A stretch of DNA of 42,087 nucleotides from Thauera sp. (lineage in GTDB: Bacteria; Pseudomonadota; Gammaproteobacteria; Burkholderiales; Rhodocyclaceae). The number at the start of each line of letters is the position of its first letter. Position 1 is the first letter of the stretch. The stretch spans positions 1-42,087 of the forward strand of contig JAKLLJ010000003.1 in assembly GCA_023150215.1 (NCBI GenBank), given 5' to 3'. The position numbers and the translations under genes were made by a program. Below the pieces are notes generated by a model. That model was given only the letters and a program-made list of their open reading frames with translations. It made no database searches and was not told the origin of the DNA. Shown here in pieces: positions 7,684 to 16,030 of this stretch.

Positions 7684-10182
7684 ATGATGCGAAACCTGCG
7701 CCTCGCCCTGCGCATGATGGTGCGCGACCTGCGCGCGGGCGAACTGCACCTGCTCGGGCTGGCGATCGTGATCGCGGTGGCGAGCCTGACCAGCGTCGGT
7801 TTTCTCGCCGACCGCGTCGGCCGCGCGCTCGACCGCGAGGCCAACCAGCTGCTCGGCGGCGACCTGCTGCTGCGCGCCGACCGCCCGTGGCCGGAGGCCT
7901 TTGGCGACGAGGCGCGCGCGCGTGGCCTGCAGGCCGCGAAGACAGTGCTGTTCACCAGCATGGCCAGCACCGCGGACGCCACGGCCCTGGGTGGGATCAA
8001 GGTGGTGGAGGACGGCTATCCGCTGCGCGGCGCAGTGCGCATCGCGCCCGGACCCAACCAGCCCGACGCCGCCGCAGCTCGAGCGCCGGCGCCGGGCGAA
8101 GTGTGGCTGGACGAGCGCCTGTTCGCCGAACTCGGCGTGAGCAGCGGCGACACCGTGGGCCTGGGCGAACTCGAGTTTCGCGTCGGGGCGATGGTCAGCT
8201 TCGAGTCCGACCGCGGCGCCAATTTCTTCAGCCTGCTGCCGCGCGCGATCTTCAACCTGAAGGACCTCGATGCCACCGGCCTGATCGCCGAGGGCAGCCG
8301 CGCCACCTGGCGGTTGCACGTGGCTGGCACGCCGCAGGCGGTCGAGGCCTACGAGCAGTGGGCGCGCGCCAACCTGGGCCGCGGCCAGCGCGTCGAGACG
8401 GTGGACAACGCCCGCCCCGAGGTGCGCGCCGCGCTCGACCAAGCGCAGCGCTTCCTGCGCTTGGCCGCGCTGCTCGCGGTGATCCTCGCCGCGGTGGCGG
8501 TGGGGCTGTCGGCGCGTCGCTTCATGGCGCGTCACCTCGACGGCTGCGCGGTAATGCGGGTGCTCGGTGCGCGCCAGGCGCAGGTGTTGGCAATCGTGGT
8601 CGGCGAATTCCTGATCTTCGGCCTGGCCGCCGCGGTGGCAGGCAGCGCGCTCGGGTGGACGGTGCAGTGGGGCCTGGCGGGCGGCTTGCGCGAGATCCTC
8701 GCCACCGAGCTCCCGGCGCCCTCGCTGCTGCCACTGGCGCATGGCGTGGTCGTGGGCATGGCCCTGCTGGCGGGCTTCGTGCTGCCGCAGCTGCTGCGCC
8801 TGGGCGGGGTGAGCACGCTGCGCGTGCTGCGCCGCGAGTTCGCGTTCGCCGAGCCGGTGTCGGGCAGCGCCTGGGCGCTCGGCCTCGCCGCGCTGCTCGT
8901 CCTGATCTTCTGGATCGCCGCCGACGCGCGCCTCGGCGCGATGGTGGCAGCGGGCTTCGCGGTGGCGCTCGGCGTGTTCCTGCTCGCGGCCTGGGGCGTG
9001 CTCAAGCTCGCCGGGCGCTTGAAGGGCCAGGGCAGCCTGCGTGGCGGCGGCTGGCGCTACGGCATCGCAGCGCTCGGCCGGCGCATGGGCAGCAGCGTGA
9101 TCCAGGCTGCCGCGCTCGGCCTGGGCATGACCGCGCTGCTCGTGCTCACCCTGGTACGCGCCGACCTGCTCGACAACTGGCGGCAGATGGCGCCACCCGA
9201 GGCACCCAACCGCTTCGTGATCAACATCCAGCCCGACCAGCGCGCAGGCATCACCGCCCTGTTCGCCGCCCAGGGCCTGCCGGTGCCGGCGATCCAGCCG
9301 ATGATCCGCGGCCGCATGGTGGCGATCGACGGCAAGCCGGTGGACCCGGCCTCTTACGCCGATGAACGCACCAAGCGCCTGGCCGAGCGCGAGTTCAACC
9401 TGTCCTACGGCGCCGACCTGCCCGCCGGCAACAGGGTCGAGGCCGGGCGCTGGCACGCGGGGGCCGCAGCGCCACAATTCTCGGTGGAAGCCGGGCTGGC
9501 GAAGACCTTCGGGCTCGCGGTGGGCAACCGGGTCAGCTTCGAGATCGGCGGTCGGCGTGTCGAGGCGCCGATCACGAGCGTGCGCAAGCTCGACTGGGAC
9601 TCGATGCGGGTAAACTTCTTCTTCATCGCCTCGCCAGGTGTGCTGGAGGATTTTCCCGCAACCCTGATCACCAGCTTCCACCTGCCGCCCGCGCGCCACG
9701 ACTTCACCACGAAGCTGGTCGCCGACTTCCCCAACCTCACCGTGATCGACACCGCCGCGGTGATCGCGCAGGTGCAGTCGATGACCGACAAGCTGATCGT
9801 GATCGTGCAGTTCGTGTTCGGCTTCGCCGTGCTGGCCGGCCTGGTGGTGTTGTATGCGGCGCTGCAATCCACCCACGACGAGCGCGACTATGAGCTCGCC
9901 ATGCTGCGCACCCTCGGTGCGCGTAACCGCCAGGTGCGCCAAGCCTTGTTCGCCGAGTTCCTCGTGCTCGGCGGGGTGGCCGGGGTGCTCGCCGGGGTGG
10001 GCGCGAGCGCGATCGGCTGGGTGCTCGCCGAGCAGGTCTTTCGCATGCCTTATGTGCCGGCGCTGGCGCCGGTGCTGGTGGGCGTGCTGCTCGGCGCGGG
10101 CGGCGTGGTCGCCGGCGGCTGGCTGGGCACGCGCGCGCTGTTGCGTCGGCCGCCGTTGGCGAGCCTGCGTGCGCTCGGCTGA
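7684..10182 (+). CDS. FtsX-family ABC transporter permease, YbbP-like
   Basis: 832 residues, close to E. coli YbbP (about 800). Layout: N-terminal TM helix (LHLLGLAIVIAVASLTSVGFL), a large extracytoplasmic domain, a first FtsX block of three TMs near residues 260-370, a central TM pair (about 400-450), a second extracytoplasmic domain, and a last FtsX block (about 690-825) with the conserved YELAMLRTLGARNRQVR. These duplicated FtsX/MacB-type permeases do mechanotransmission or lipoprotein-like export with an ATPase partner (YbbA). That partner and tesA, adjacent in E. coli, are not in this window. The start is ATG 7684 (ATG 7687 equally possible); the frame is open far upstream inside the M20 gene but that part is not plausible protein. 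Confidence 0.88.
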   Translation: MMRNLRLALRMMVRDLRAGELHLLGLAIVIAVASLTSVGFLADRVGRALDREANQLLGGDLLLRADRPWPEAFGDEARARGLQAAKTVLFTSMASTADATALGGIKVVEDGYPLRGAVRIAPGPNQPDAAAARAPAPGEVWLDERLFAELGVSSGDTVGLGELEFRVGAMVSFESDRGANFFSLLPRAIFNLKDLDATGLIAEGSRATWRLHVAGTPQAVEAYEQWARANLGRGQRVETVDNARPEVRAALDQAQRFLRLAALLAVILAAVAVGLSARRFMARHLDGCAVMRVLGARQAQVLAIVVGEFLIFGLAAAVAGSALGWTVQWGLAGGLREILATELPAPSLLPLAHGVVVGMALLAGFVLPQLLRLGGVSTLRVLRREFAFAEPVSGSAWALGLAALLVLIFWIAADARLGAMVAAGFAVALGVFLLAAWGVLKLAGRLKGQGSLRGGGWRYGIAALGRRMGSSVIQAAALGLGMTALLVLTLVRADLLDNWRQMAPPEAPNRFVINIQPDQRAGITALFAAQGLPVPAIQPMIRGRMVAIDGKPVDPASYADERTKRLAEREFNLSYGADLPAGNRVEAGRWHAGAAAPQFSVEAGLAKTFGLAVGNRVSFEIGGRRVEAPITSVRKLDWDSMRVNFFFIASPGVLEDFPATLITSFHLPPARHDFTTKLVADFPNLTVIDTAAVIAQVQSMTDKLIVIVQFVFGFAVLAGLVVLYAALQSTHDERDYELAMLRTLGARNRQVRQALFAEFLVLGGVAGVLAGVGASAIGWVLAEQVFRMPYVPALAPVLVGVLLGAGGVVAGGWLGTRALLRRPPLASLRALG

Positions 10183-10185
10183 TCG

Positions 10186-11439
10186 ATGACGGCATTGCAA
10201 CTGACACAGGGTGAGCTGCTGCTCGCCGCGCTCCTCGGGCTCGTGGTCGTGCTGCAGTTGTGGCTGCTCGTGCGCGGGCGGGCCGCCGCGCGCAGCCTGC
10301 GTGAAGGGCTCGGCGACGAGTTGGCGGAACTCATGGAACAGCAGCTCGGCGCTCAGCACCGCGAACTGCTGCGCGACCTGCACGACGGCCTCGGCCGCCA
10401 GACCGACCGCATCGGCGAACACGCGCGCGCCGACCGTGACCTGCTGCAGCGCGGGCTCACCGCGGCCTCGCTGCAGCTGTCGCGCGGCATGCAGGCGCTG
10501 ACGCAGAGCGTGGATGGCCGCCTGGACACCCTGTCGGGCCAGGTCAGCCAGCGCCTGGACGAGGGTTTTCGCAAGACCAACGAGACCTTCGCCAGCGTGA
10601 TGGCACGCCTGGCGACGATCGACGAGGCGCAGAAGAAGATCGACGGTCTCACGACCAACGTGGTCAGTCTGCAGGAGCTGCTCGGCGACAAGCGTGCGCG
10701 CGGTGCCTTCGGCGAGGTCCAGCTCGAGAACCTGGTGCGCAACATGCTGCCGCCCGAGGCCTTCGCCTTCCAGCAGGTGCTGCCCAACGGCACTCGGGTC
10801 GATTGCCTGCTGACGCTGCCGCCCCCCACCGGTCGCGTCGCCGTCGATGCCAAGTTTCCGCTCGAGAACTACCACCGCATGTTCGACAGCGCGCTCGCCG
10901 AGTCCGAGCGCCGTGCCGCGAAGCAGGCCTTCCGCGCCGACGTCAGGCGCCATGTGGATGCGATCGCCGCCAAGTACATCCTGCCCGGCACCACCGCCGA
11001 TGGCGCGGTGATGTTCCTGCCCGCCGAGGCGGTGTTCGCCGAACTGCATGCCTGGCACGCCGAGGTGGTCGCCTACGCGCAGCAGAAGCGGGTGTGGATC
11101 GTGTCGCCGACCACGCTGATGGCGGTGCTCAACACCGCGCGCTCGGTGATCCGCGACGTCGAGACGCGCAAGCAGATCCACGTCATCCAGGACGCGCTCG
11201 GCAAGCTCGCCAAGGATTTCCACCGCTTCGACGAGCGCATGGCTGCGCTCGCCCGTCACATCGAGCAGGCCAGTCGCGACGTGCAGGACGTGCACACCTC
11301 GAGCCGCAAGATCAGCGCGCACTTCCGCCGCATCGAGTCGGTGCAGCTGGACGAGGAGGACGAAGAGGCGGGCGAGGGCACGCCGGCGGCGCTCGCTGCC
11401 GGGACCGTGGGAAGCGGATCCGTGGGGGGGCGGGATTGA
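10186..11439 (+). CDS. rmuC: DNA recombination protein RmuC
   Basis: 417 residues. An N-terminal TM helix (LLLAALLGLVVVLQLWLLV) is followed by a long coiled coil (about 35-165), then the RmuC core with LLGDKRARGAFGEVQLENLV, VDAKFPLENY and VWIVSPTTLMAVL, which belongs to the PD-(D/E)XK nuclease-like fold. In E. coli RmuC restrains inversion at short inverted repeats; that is of interest here because the window is full of short palindromic repeats, though this is only a thought. It starts three bases after the permease stop, so it is probably co-transcribed with it. Full length, with no missing segment seen. Confidence 0.93.
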   Translation: MTALQLTQGELLLAALLGLVVVLQLWLLVRGRAAARSLREGLGDELAELMEQQLGAQHRELLRDLHDGLGRQTDRIGEHARADRDLLQRGLTAASLQLSRGMQALTQSVDGRLDTLSGQVSQRLDEGFRKTNETFASVMARLATIDEAQKKIDGLTTNVVSLQELLGDKRARGAFGEVQLENLVRNMLPPEAFAFQQVLPNGTRVDCLLTLPPPTGRVAVDAKFPLENYHRMFDSALAESERRAAKQAFRADVRRHVDAIAAKYILPGTTADGAVMFLPAEAVFAELHAWHAEVVAYAQQKRVWIVSPTTLMAVLNTARSVIRDVETRKQIHVIQDALGKLAKDFHRFDERMAALARHIEQASRDVQDVHTSSRKISAHFRRIESVQLDEEDEEAGEGTPAALAAGTVGSGSVGGRD

Positions 11440-11630
11440 GTTCTGCGAACCTGGGGAATTCTTCCGGGGCCGCTGCGGTCGGATCACCCGTCACGGGCGC
11501 GCGCGGATGATCGTCCGCCCGATTTGATGCGGGACAGGGACGGGGCGCGCCGCCGCCCGTATCGTCAGGCCCGACTCGCCGCAAGGCCTGCATCGCTTCT
11601 CCGATTCACCCGTCCGGGAACCCCGCACCG

Positions 11631-11915
11631 ATGTCCGATTTTCCCCTGCCAATCCTTTTCATCATGGCGGTCTTCTTCACGATGTGGCTCGTCCTGAGGA
11701 AGTACCACAAGCTCGAACAGCGCAAGCGTGACCTGCCCGACCTCAACGCCTTCCTGTACGCCAACAAGTTGACCGAGCCGCGCTGCACCGCCTGCAATGC
11801 CGTCGACCTGAAGGATGAGGGCCTCACCCACGGCAAGGACGAACGCCGCATCGTGTCTTGCGCTCAGTGCAACACCCTGCTGTACCGCATCACCCCGCCG
11901 GCGCCCGAGGCGTAA
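11631..11915 (+). CDS. Small membrane-anchored zinc-ribbon protein, hypothetical
   Basis: 94 residues: an N-terminal TM helix (LPILFIMAVFFTMWLVL, about 6-22), a short basic/charged linker (RKYHKLEQRKRDLPDLN), then two CxxC pairs (C52/C55 in CTAC and C77/C80 in CAQC) about 20 residues apart, the arrangement of a zinc ribbon. I do not recognise a named family. The topology would place the ribbon in the cytoplasm if the positive-inside rule holds. A 190-base gap separates it from rmuC, so it probably has its own promoter. High G/C third positions, the hydrophobic helix and the paired Cys make a real gene likely. Confidence 0.75.
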   Translation: MSDFPLPILFIMAVFFTMWLVLRKYHKLEQRKRDLPDLNAFLYANKLTEPRCTACNAVDLKDEGLTHGKDERRIVSCAQCNTLLYRITPPAPEA

Positions 11916-11951
11916 AGCGCGCAGACGGCGCAGGAGCAGCCCCGCTCGTGT

Positions 11952-12114
11952 GTAGGAGCGGCGGACGCCGCGAACCGGCCGCAGGCAAGGCGATGGGCGG
12001 CGCAGGGGCGCGAAGCGCTGCGTTCGCGGCTGCCGCCGCTCCTACAGGTCAGGTCAAGCACTACCTCCACGATGACCAGCCCCGGTCTTGTGTAGGAGCG
12101 GCGGAAGCCGCGAA
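11952..12114. repeat. REP-like repeats downstream of the zinc-ribbon gene (3 copies)
   Basis: Variant-A copies at 11952-11974 (+, with a GGACGCC centre), 12023-12045 (-, GCTGCCGCC centre) and 12092-12114 (+). The second and third form an inverted doublet. They fill the space between the convergent zinc-ribbon and sulfatase-fold genes. Confidence 0.8.
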
Positions 12115-12192
12115 CCTCGGCCTGCCCGACGCAGGAGCCGCCGCCGCGAGCCTCTGTGCGCCGCTTGCGGGGCGCTGCCTTGGCCGAAAGGC

Positions 12193-13848
12193 TCAGGGTG
12201 CTGCGGAGAAGGCATCGACCAGCACCTGGGTCAGCCGATGCATCGGCCCGAGCGGGTGCTGCGCCGGCGTCAGCCCCGGCACGAACCCGGCGGCCTCGAA
12301 GCGCGCCAGCAGCGCTCGGTCATGCGACACCACGTGCACCGGCACGTCCCAGGGTTGCGCCAGGCCGCTCACCGCACCGATCGGCTGGTGATCACCGATC
12401 ACGATCAGCAGCAGATTCGTCGGCGCATGGTCGGCGACGTAGTCGGCGAGCCAGCCGAACTGGTAGCGCATCGCCGCCAGATAGGCAGGCCGGGCGTCGG
12501 TCCACGCCACTGGCACGGCTTCGGCCGCTGCCACCGCTTCGCGGCTGAAGGCCTTGGCGCCGCTCAGCCGCGACCAGTCTTCTGTGAGGGGTGGCAGCGC
12601 AGCGAACGGCGCGTGCGTAGACACGGTCGGAAACACCACCAGTCGCGGCTGGCGAGGCGCATCGACGACGCGGCCGGTGGTGGGCGCAGGATCGTCGCCG
12701 AAGCGGCCAGCGAATTCCTGCTCGTGGATCAAGGCCATTGAGGCCTGGTCCGGAATCCGCCAGAAGCCGAAGGGCGGCCCCGCGTAGCCCCCGCCGTCCG
12801 CATCGGCGATGCGATCGAAGCCGTAGAAGCGGCCCTCCGGCCACGGCTTGTGCAGGCCGGGCATCCAGCCCACCGTGCGATAGGCATTGGCGGCGAAGTG
12901 ACGTACCAGGGTCGGGCGGTCGGTGCTCAGCAACAGGGCGTGATCGGCGGGATCGCGGGTGTCGATGCCGGCGAGCAGTGCCCCATGGGCGAGCCAGGAG
13001 GCGCCGCCGAAGGTGGGCGACACCACGCGCGCGGACACCACGCTACGCCCGCTGCGCGCGATCGCGGTGGCAAAGCGCGCGCGTGCCGGGGCGAGCGCGG
13101 CGGCGAGCGGCGGCTGATCGAAGGTGACCGCACCATAGGCCTCGGCAAACACGATCAGCACATCCGCGCCGCCCAGTGCGTCAAGATCACCGGTGAAGCG
13201 CGGCCCGGCACCAAGGCGCGCTGACGAGGCCTCGCGCACGAGCGCCGTCCGCAGGAAGCGCACCTGCTCGGCCACCATCGTCGACACCGGTGCCGCGAAC
13301 AGCTGCGCTATCCTGCCTTCGAGCGCGGTGCCGGACGTGCCGAACCAGAGCAGCAGCGTCGCCACGCAGCCAGCCGCGAGCGACCATCCCACCGGCGGCC
13401 GCGTCGCACGCTGGGCGAGCGCGGCGAAGCATGCGCGCACGATCCGGTAAAGAACCACGAGCAGGACGGCGACCAGCACCACGGCCGCCACCGTGCGCCA
13501 GCCGGCAGCGCCACTCCCGTCCATGCCGATCACCGCCCCCAAGTGGGGCAGGTCCCAGTACACGTTGACGCGGCGGCCGAACACCGCGGGCACGGTGACG
13601 TCGATGTAGTGCAGCACCACCCCTGCAGTCCCGACGAGCGCGAGCGCACGCACGAGCGTCGCCGGAACCCGCCGCAGCGAGGCCGCGGCGAGCACCAGCA
13701 CGAGCAGCAAGCCGGCGAGTTCGACCGACAGCAGCAGGCGCGGCTGTGGCCACAAGCTCGGCCAGGCGTTGCCGAAACCGAGCAGGCCGCCAAGGACGAG
13801 CAGCGGCAGCAGCACGCCACGCACGAGCTCGCGCACGCTGGGGCTCAT
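12193..13848 (-). CDS. Membrane sulfatase/LTA-synthase-fold enzyme
   Basis: 551 residues. The N-terminal part (about 10-170) has four or five TM helices; the rest is an alkaline-phosphatase-superfamily domain. Metal and nucleophile positions resemble lipoteichoic-acid synthase and phosphoethanolamine transferases: Glu236 in IVFAEAYG, Thr279 in SPTFGGASWLAHG, and VIGDHQPIG with Asp/His near residue 473. Such enzymes transfer phosphoglycerol or phosphoethanolamine, or hydrolyse sulfate/phosphate esters, on the outer face of the membrane. Divergent from the creatininase-family gene with 59 bases between starts, so they may share a control region. Its place beside GTP-derived-metabolite and lipid-head-group genes suggests envelope attachment or modification of a product; this is inference. 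Confidence 0.85.
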   Translation of the reverse strand: MSPSVRELVRGVLLPLLVLGGLLGFGNAWPSLWPQPRLLLSVELAGLLLVLVLAAASLRRVPATLVRALALVGTAGVVLHYIDVTVPAVFGRRVNVYWDLPHLGAVIGMDGSGAAGWRTVAAVVLVAVLLVVLYRIVRACFAALAQRATRPPVGWSLAAGCVATLLLWFGTSGTALEGRIAQLFAAPVSTMVAEQVRFLRTALVREASSARLGAGPRFTGDLDALGGADVLIVFAEAYGAVTFDQPPLAAALAPARARFATAIARSGRSVVSARVVSPTFGGASWLAHGALLAGIDTRDPADHALLLSTDRPTLVRHFAANAYRTVGWMPGLHKPWPEGRFYGFDRIADADGGGYAGPPFGFWRIPDQASMALIHEQEFAGRFGDDPAPTTGRVVDAPRQPRLVVFPTVSTHAPFAALPPLTEDWSRLSGAKAFSREAVAAAEAVPVAWTDARPAYLAAMRYQFGWLADYVADHAPTNLLLIVIGDHQPIGAVSGLAQPWDVPVHVVSHDRALLARFEAAGFVPGLTPAQHPLGPMHRLTQVLVDAFSAAP

Positions 13849-13907
13849 CGTCGCGGTGCAGCGGCTATGATGCCCGCCATGAGTTCAAGCACAAGGCAAC
13901 GATCGCC

Positions 13908-14729
13908 ATGACGCCAAGCCCGACGCTCCCCTGGTGGCAGAACCTGACGCCCGCCCGCATCGCCGCACTCGCGCGTGACGACGCGGTGGCACTGCTGCCG
14001 CTGGCCGCGGTCGAGCAGCATGGCGAACATCTGCCGCTGTCGACCGATCTCGACATCGCCCTCGGCCTCGTCGAGGCCGCCGTGCCGCAGCTGCGCGCGG
14101 ATGTCCCGCTGTGCGTGCTGCCGCCGCTCGCGCTGGGGCTGAGCCTGGAGCATGCCGCCTTCGCCGGCACCCTTTCCCTGAGCGCACACAGCGCACTCGC
14201 GCTGCTCGAGGACATCGGCGCCAGCGTGGCGCGCGCAGGCATCCGCCGCCTGGTACTGTTCAACAGCCATGGCGGCAACAAGGCGCTGGTCGATCTGGCC
14301 GCGTTGAAGCTGCGCGTGGCGCACAGGATGCTGGTGGTGCGGGCGCACTGGTTTCGCTTCGCGCCGCCGCCTGGCCTGGTGGCGGCCGACGAGCTGCGTC
14401 ACGGCCTGCACGGTGGCGCGGTGGAGACGGCGATGATGCTGCACCTTGCGCCGCACAAGGTACGCCGCGATGCGATCGCGCGCTTCGAGTCGCTCGGTGT
14501 GCGCATGGCCGCAGCGGGCCGCGTGCTCGGCCCGGAGGGCGAGGCCGGCTTCGGCTGGATGGCGCAGGACCTGCACCCGTCCGGTGTGTGTGGCGACGCA
14601 AGCCTTGCCGACGAAGCCCTCGGCGCGCGCCTGGTCGGGCACTTTGCCGAGCGCTTGGCACGGGTGATCGAGGATGCGCGCGACTTCGACCTCGCCGCCC
14701 TGCGCACGGCGGCGGACGATGTCCCCTGA
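13908..14729 (+). CDS. Creatininase family protein (ArfB/MftE-like amidohydrolase)
   Basis: 273 residues from ATG 13908. Seen: the metal-binding segment AAVEQHGEHLPLSTD (E36, H38, D47), FNSHGGNKALVDL (H121) and HGGAVETAMM (E173), the ligand set of the creatininase superfamily with the HGGN form found in ArfB and MftE rather than the form in true creatininase. Known members hydrolyse creatinine, deformylate the FAPy nucleotide in archaeal flavin/F420 biosynthesis (ArfB), or trim the mycofactocin precursor (MftE). There is no mycofactocin peptide or radical-SAM partner nearby, but a GTP cyclohydrolase II-like gene and a RibD reductase-like gene are adjacent, so a deformylase-type step on a GTP-derived pyrimidine is the favoured guess. 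Confidence 0.88.
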   Translation: MTPSPTLPWWQNLTPARIAALARDDAVALLPLAAVEQHGEHLPLSTDLDIALGLVEAAVPQLRADVPLCVLPPLALGLSLEHAAFAGTLSLSAHSALALLEDIGASVARAGIRRLVLFNSHGGNKALVDLAALKLRVAHRMLVVRAHWFRFAPPPGLVAADELRHGLHGGAVETAMMLHLAPHKVRRDAIARFESLGVRMAAAGRVLGPEGEAGFGWMAQDLHPSGVCGDASLADEALGARLVGHFAERLARVIEDARDFDLAALRTAADDVP

Positions 14730-14769
14730 AGCCTTGCCGCAGCCGGCCGCCATGGCCCGTGCACCGGGT

Positions 14770-14793
14770 CCGTGCATCAGGCCCGATGCACGG
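14770..14793. terminator. Hairpin between convergent creatininase and GCH II-like genes
   Basis: CCGTGCATC (14770-14778) and GATGCACGG (14785-14793) are perfect 9-base inverted arms with a 6-base loop. The hairpin overlaps the stop codon of the leftward gene. No clear T-run follows, so it may be a bidirectional stop or only a stabilising 3' structure. Confidence 0.45.
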
Positions 14794-15934
14794 CGTCGGG
14801 CGCAGGCAGGCGTTCGGGTTCGGCGGCAACCGGCTCGCCCTGCTCGGTGAGCAGCTCATGAAGCCAGTGGCCGTGGCGCCTGGCCTTGGTCTTGAGGTAG
14901 CGCTGGTTCTGCGAGGTCACCTCGCCGTAGATCGCGCGCCGCCCGGCGACCTTGATGCCGGCCTTTTGCAGTGCGGCGACCTTGCTCGGGTTGTTGGTGA
15001 GCAGCAGGATCTGCGTGATGCCGAGTTCGTCGAGCATCTCGTGGGCGACGCGGAAGTCGCGCTCGTCCTTCGAGAAGCCGATCACCTGGTCGGCGTCGAT
15101 GGTGTCCAGGCCTTCGTCCTGCAGGCCGTAGGCGCGCAGCTTGTTGGCGAGGCCGATGCCGCGCCCTTCCTGCGACAGGTAGAGCAGCACGCCGCCGCCG
15201 AGTGCGTTGATCGCCGCCACGCCGCGACGCAACTGTTCGCCGCAATCGCAGCGCAGGCTGCCGAAAAGGTCGCCGGTGAGGCAGGACGAATGCAGGCGCA
15301 CCGGGACCGCGTCGGGCCAGTCTGCGCGCTCGCCGATCACGATCGCGACGTGCTCATGCACACCGTCGGCCTCGCGGAACAGCACGAAGCGGCTGTTCTC
15401 GGCCTCGGCCAGCGGCACCCGCGCGTCGCTGATGCGCGCCAGGCGTCCCGGGCCGCTCTCGCACAGCTGCAAGGCCTCGGCGGCGTCGACTGCGAGCAGC
15501 CTGCCGCTGGCCAGCTCGGCGTCGACGGCGGCGGCCTGCGCCGGCGCCACCGCACACGCGAGCGCCGCGGGCACGAGCTGGGCGCGGCCGAGCAGGCGCA
15601 GCGCGGCGCGCTCGATGCTGTCGCCTGCGGCGATCGTCGCCATGGGCGGCAGCCTGGCGCCGCGCTGCCAGGCGAGCGTGCGCAGCGCGGCGACATCCGG
15701 CAGCGGCGCCAAGCCGATCGATACCGCCTCGGCGGTGCCCGGGTGAGCGATCGCGGCCATGCGGTGGTGACTCAGCACCAGGCGGGCGGGAGCGCCGCCC
15801 AGCGCCTGCAGCTCGTCCACCGCCGCATCGTCCGCGCCCTCGACCGCGCGCAGCAGGACGGCAGCACCGTCGTGACGCATGAGGATCTGGAGCCCGCGTC
15901 GCAGGTCGAAGAGGGCACGCTCGGCTTGGCGCAT
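14777..15934 (-). CDS. GTP cyclohydrolase II-like protein with N-terminal extension
   Basis: 385 residues. Residues about 205-370 match GTP cyclohydrolase II (E. coli RibA): zinc cysteines C218, C229 and C231 in SSCLTGD...SLRCDCG, Tyr269 in LRAYGLQ, KDERDF (D290, R292) and LLTNNPSKV. This family opens GTP to a diaminopyrimidine ribotide plus formate and pyrophosphate. The first 200 residues are an Ala/Leu-rich domain without the acidic motifs of DHBP synthase, so this is not a working RibBA. Compared with E. coli RibA as I remember it, HSEC is HSSC (S217) and RQEG is SQEG (S254). ATG 15932-15934 has a GGAGA site eight bases away. Divergent from the RibD-like gene. It is probably a paralogue serving the local cluster. 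Confidence 0.87.
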   Translation of the reverse strand: MRQAERALFDLRRGLQILMRHDGAAVLLRAVEGADDAAVDELQALGGAPARLVLSHHRMAAIAHPGTAEAVSIGLAPLPDVAALRTLAWQRGARLPPMATIAAGDSIERAALRLLGRAQLVPAALACAVAPAQAAAVDAELASGRLLAVDAAEALQLCESGPGRLARISDARVPLAEAENSRFVLFREADGVHEHVAIVIGERADWPDAVPVRLHSSCLTGDLFGSLRCDCGEQLRRGVAAINALGGGVLLYLSQEGRGIGLANKLRAYGLQDEGLDTIDADQVIGFSKDERDFRVAHEMLDELGITQILLLTNNPSKVAALQKAGIKVAGRRAIYGEVTSQNQRYLKTKARRHGHWLHELLTEQGEPVAAEPERLPAPDAVHRA

Positions 15935-16030
15935 CGGTTGTTTCTCCGTGGGGATGTCGGGGTTCGGTCGCAGGCGGACAGCAAGCGTGCCGTTGCGTGT
16001 GCCGGAAAACCGTATTTTAAGGAATGATGA

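Noticed and set aside
7597..11487. A 1296-codon open frame on the minus strand
   Set aside because: It lies antisense to the YbbP-like permease and rmuC, which have clear domains. Its translation is rich in His, Gln, Arg and Ala without motifs, as expected opposite a GC-rich gene.
13908..14729. MftE of a mycofactocin system
   Set aside because: The creatininase-family match fits, but no mycofactocin precursor peptide, radical-SAM maturase or related genes are nearby.
15935..16030. An FMN riboswitch upstream of the GTP cyclohydrolase II-like gene
   Set aside because: The 96-base divergent gap is too short and lacks the conserved RFN-element blocks.
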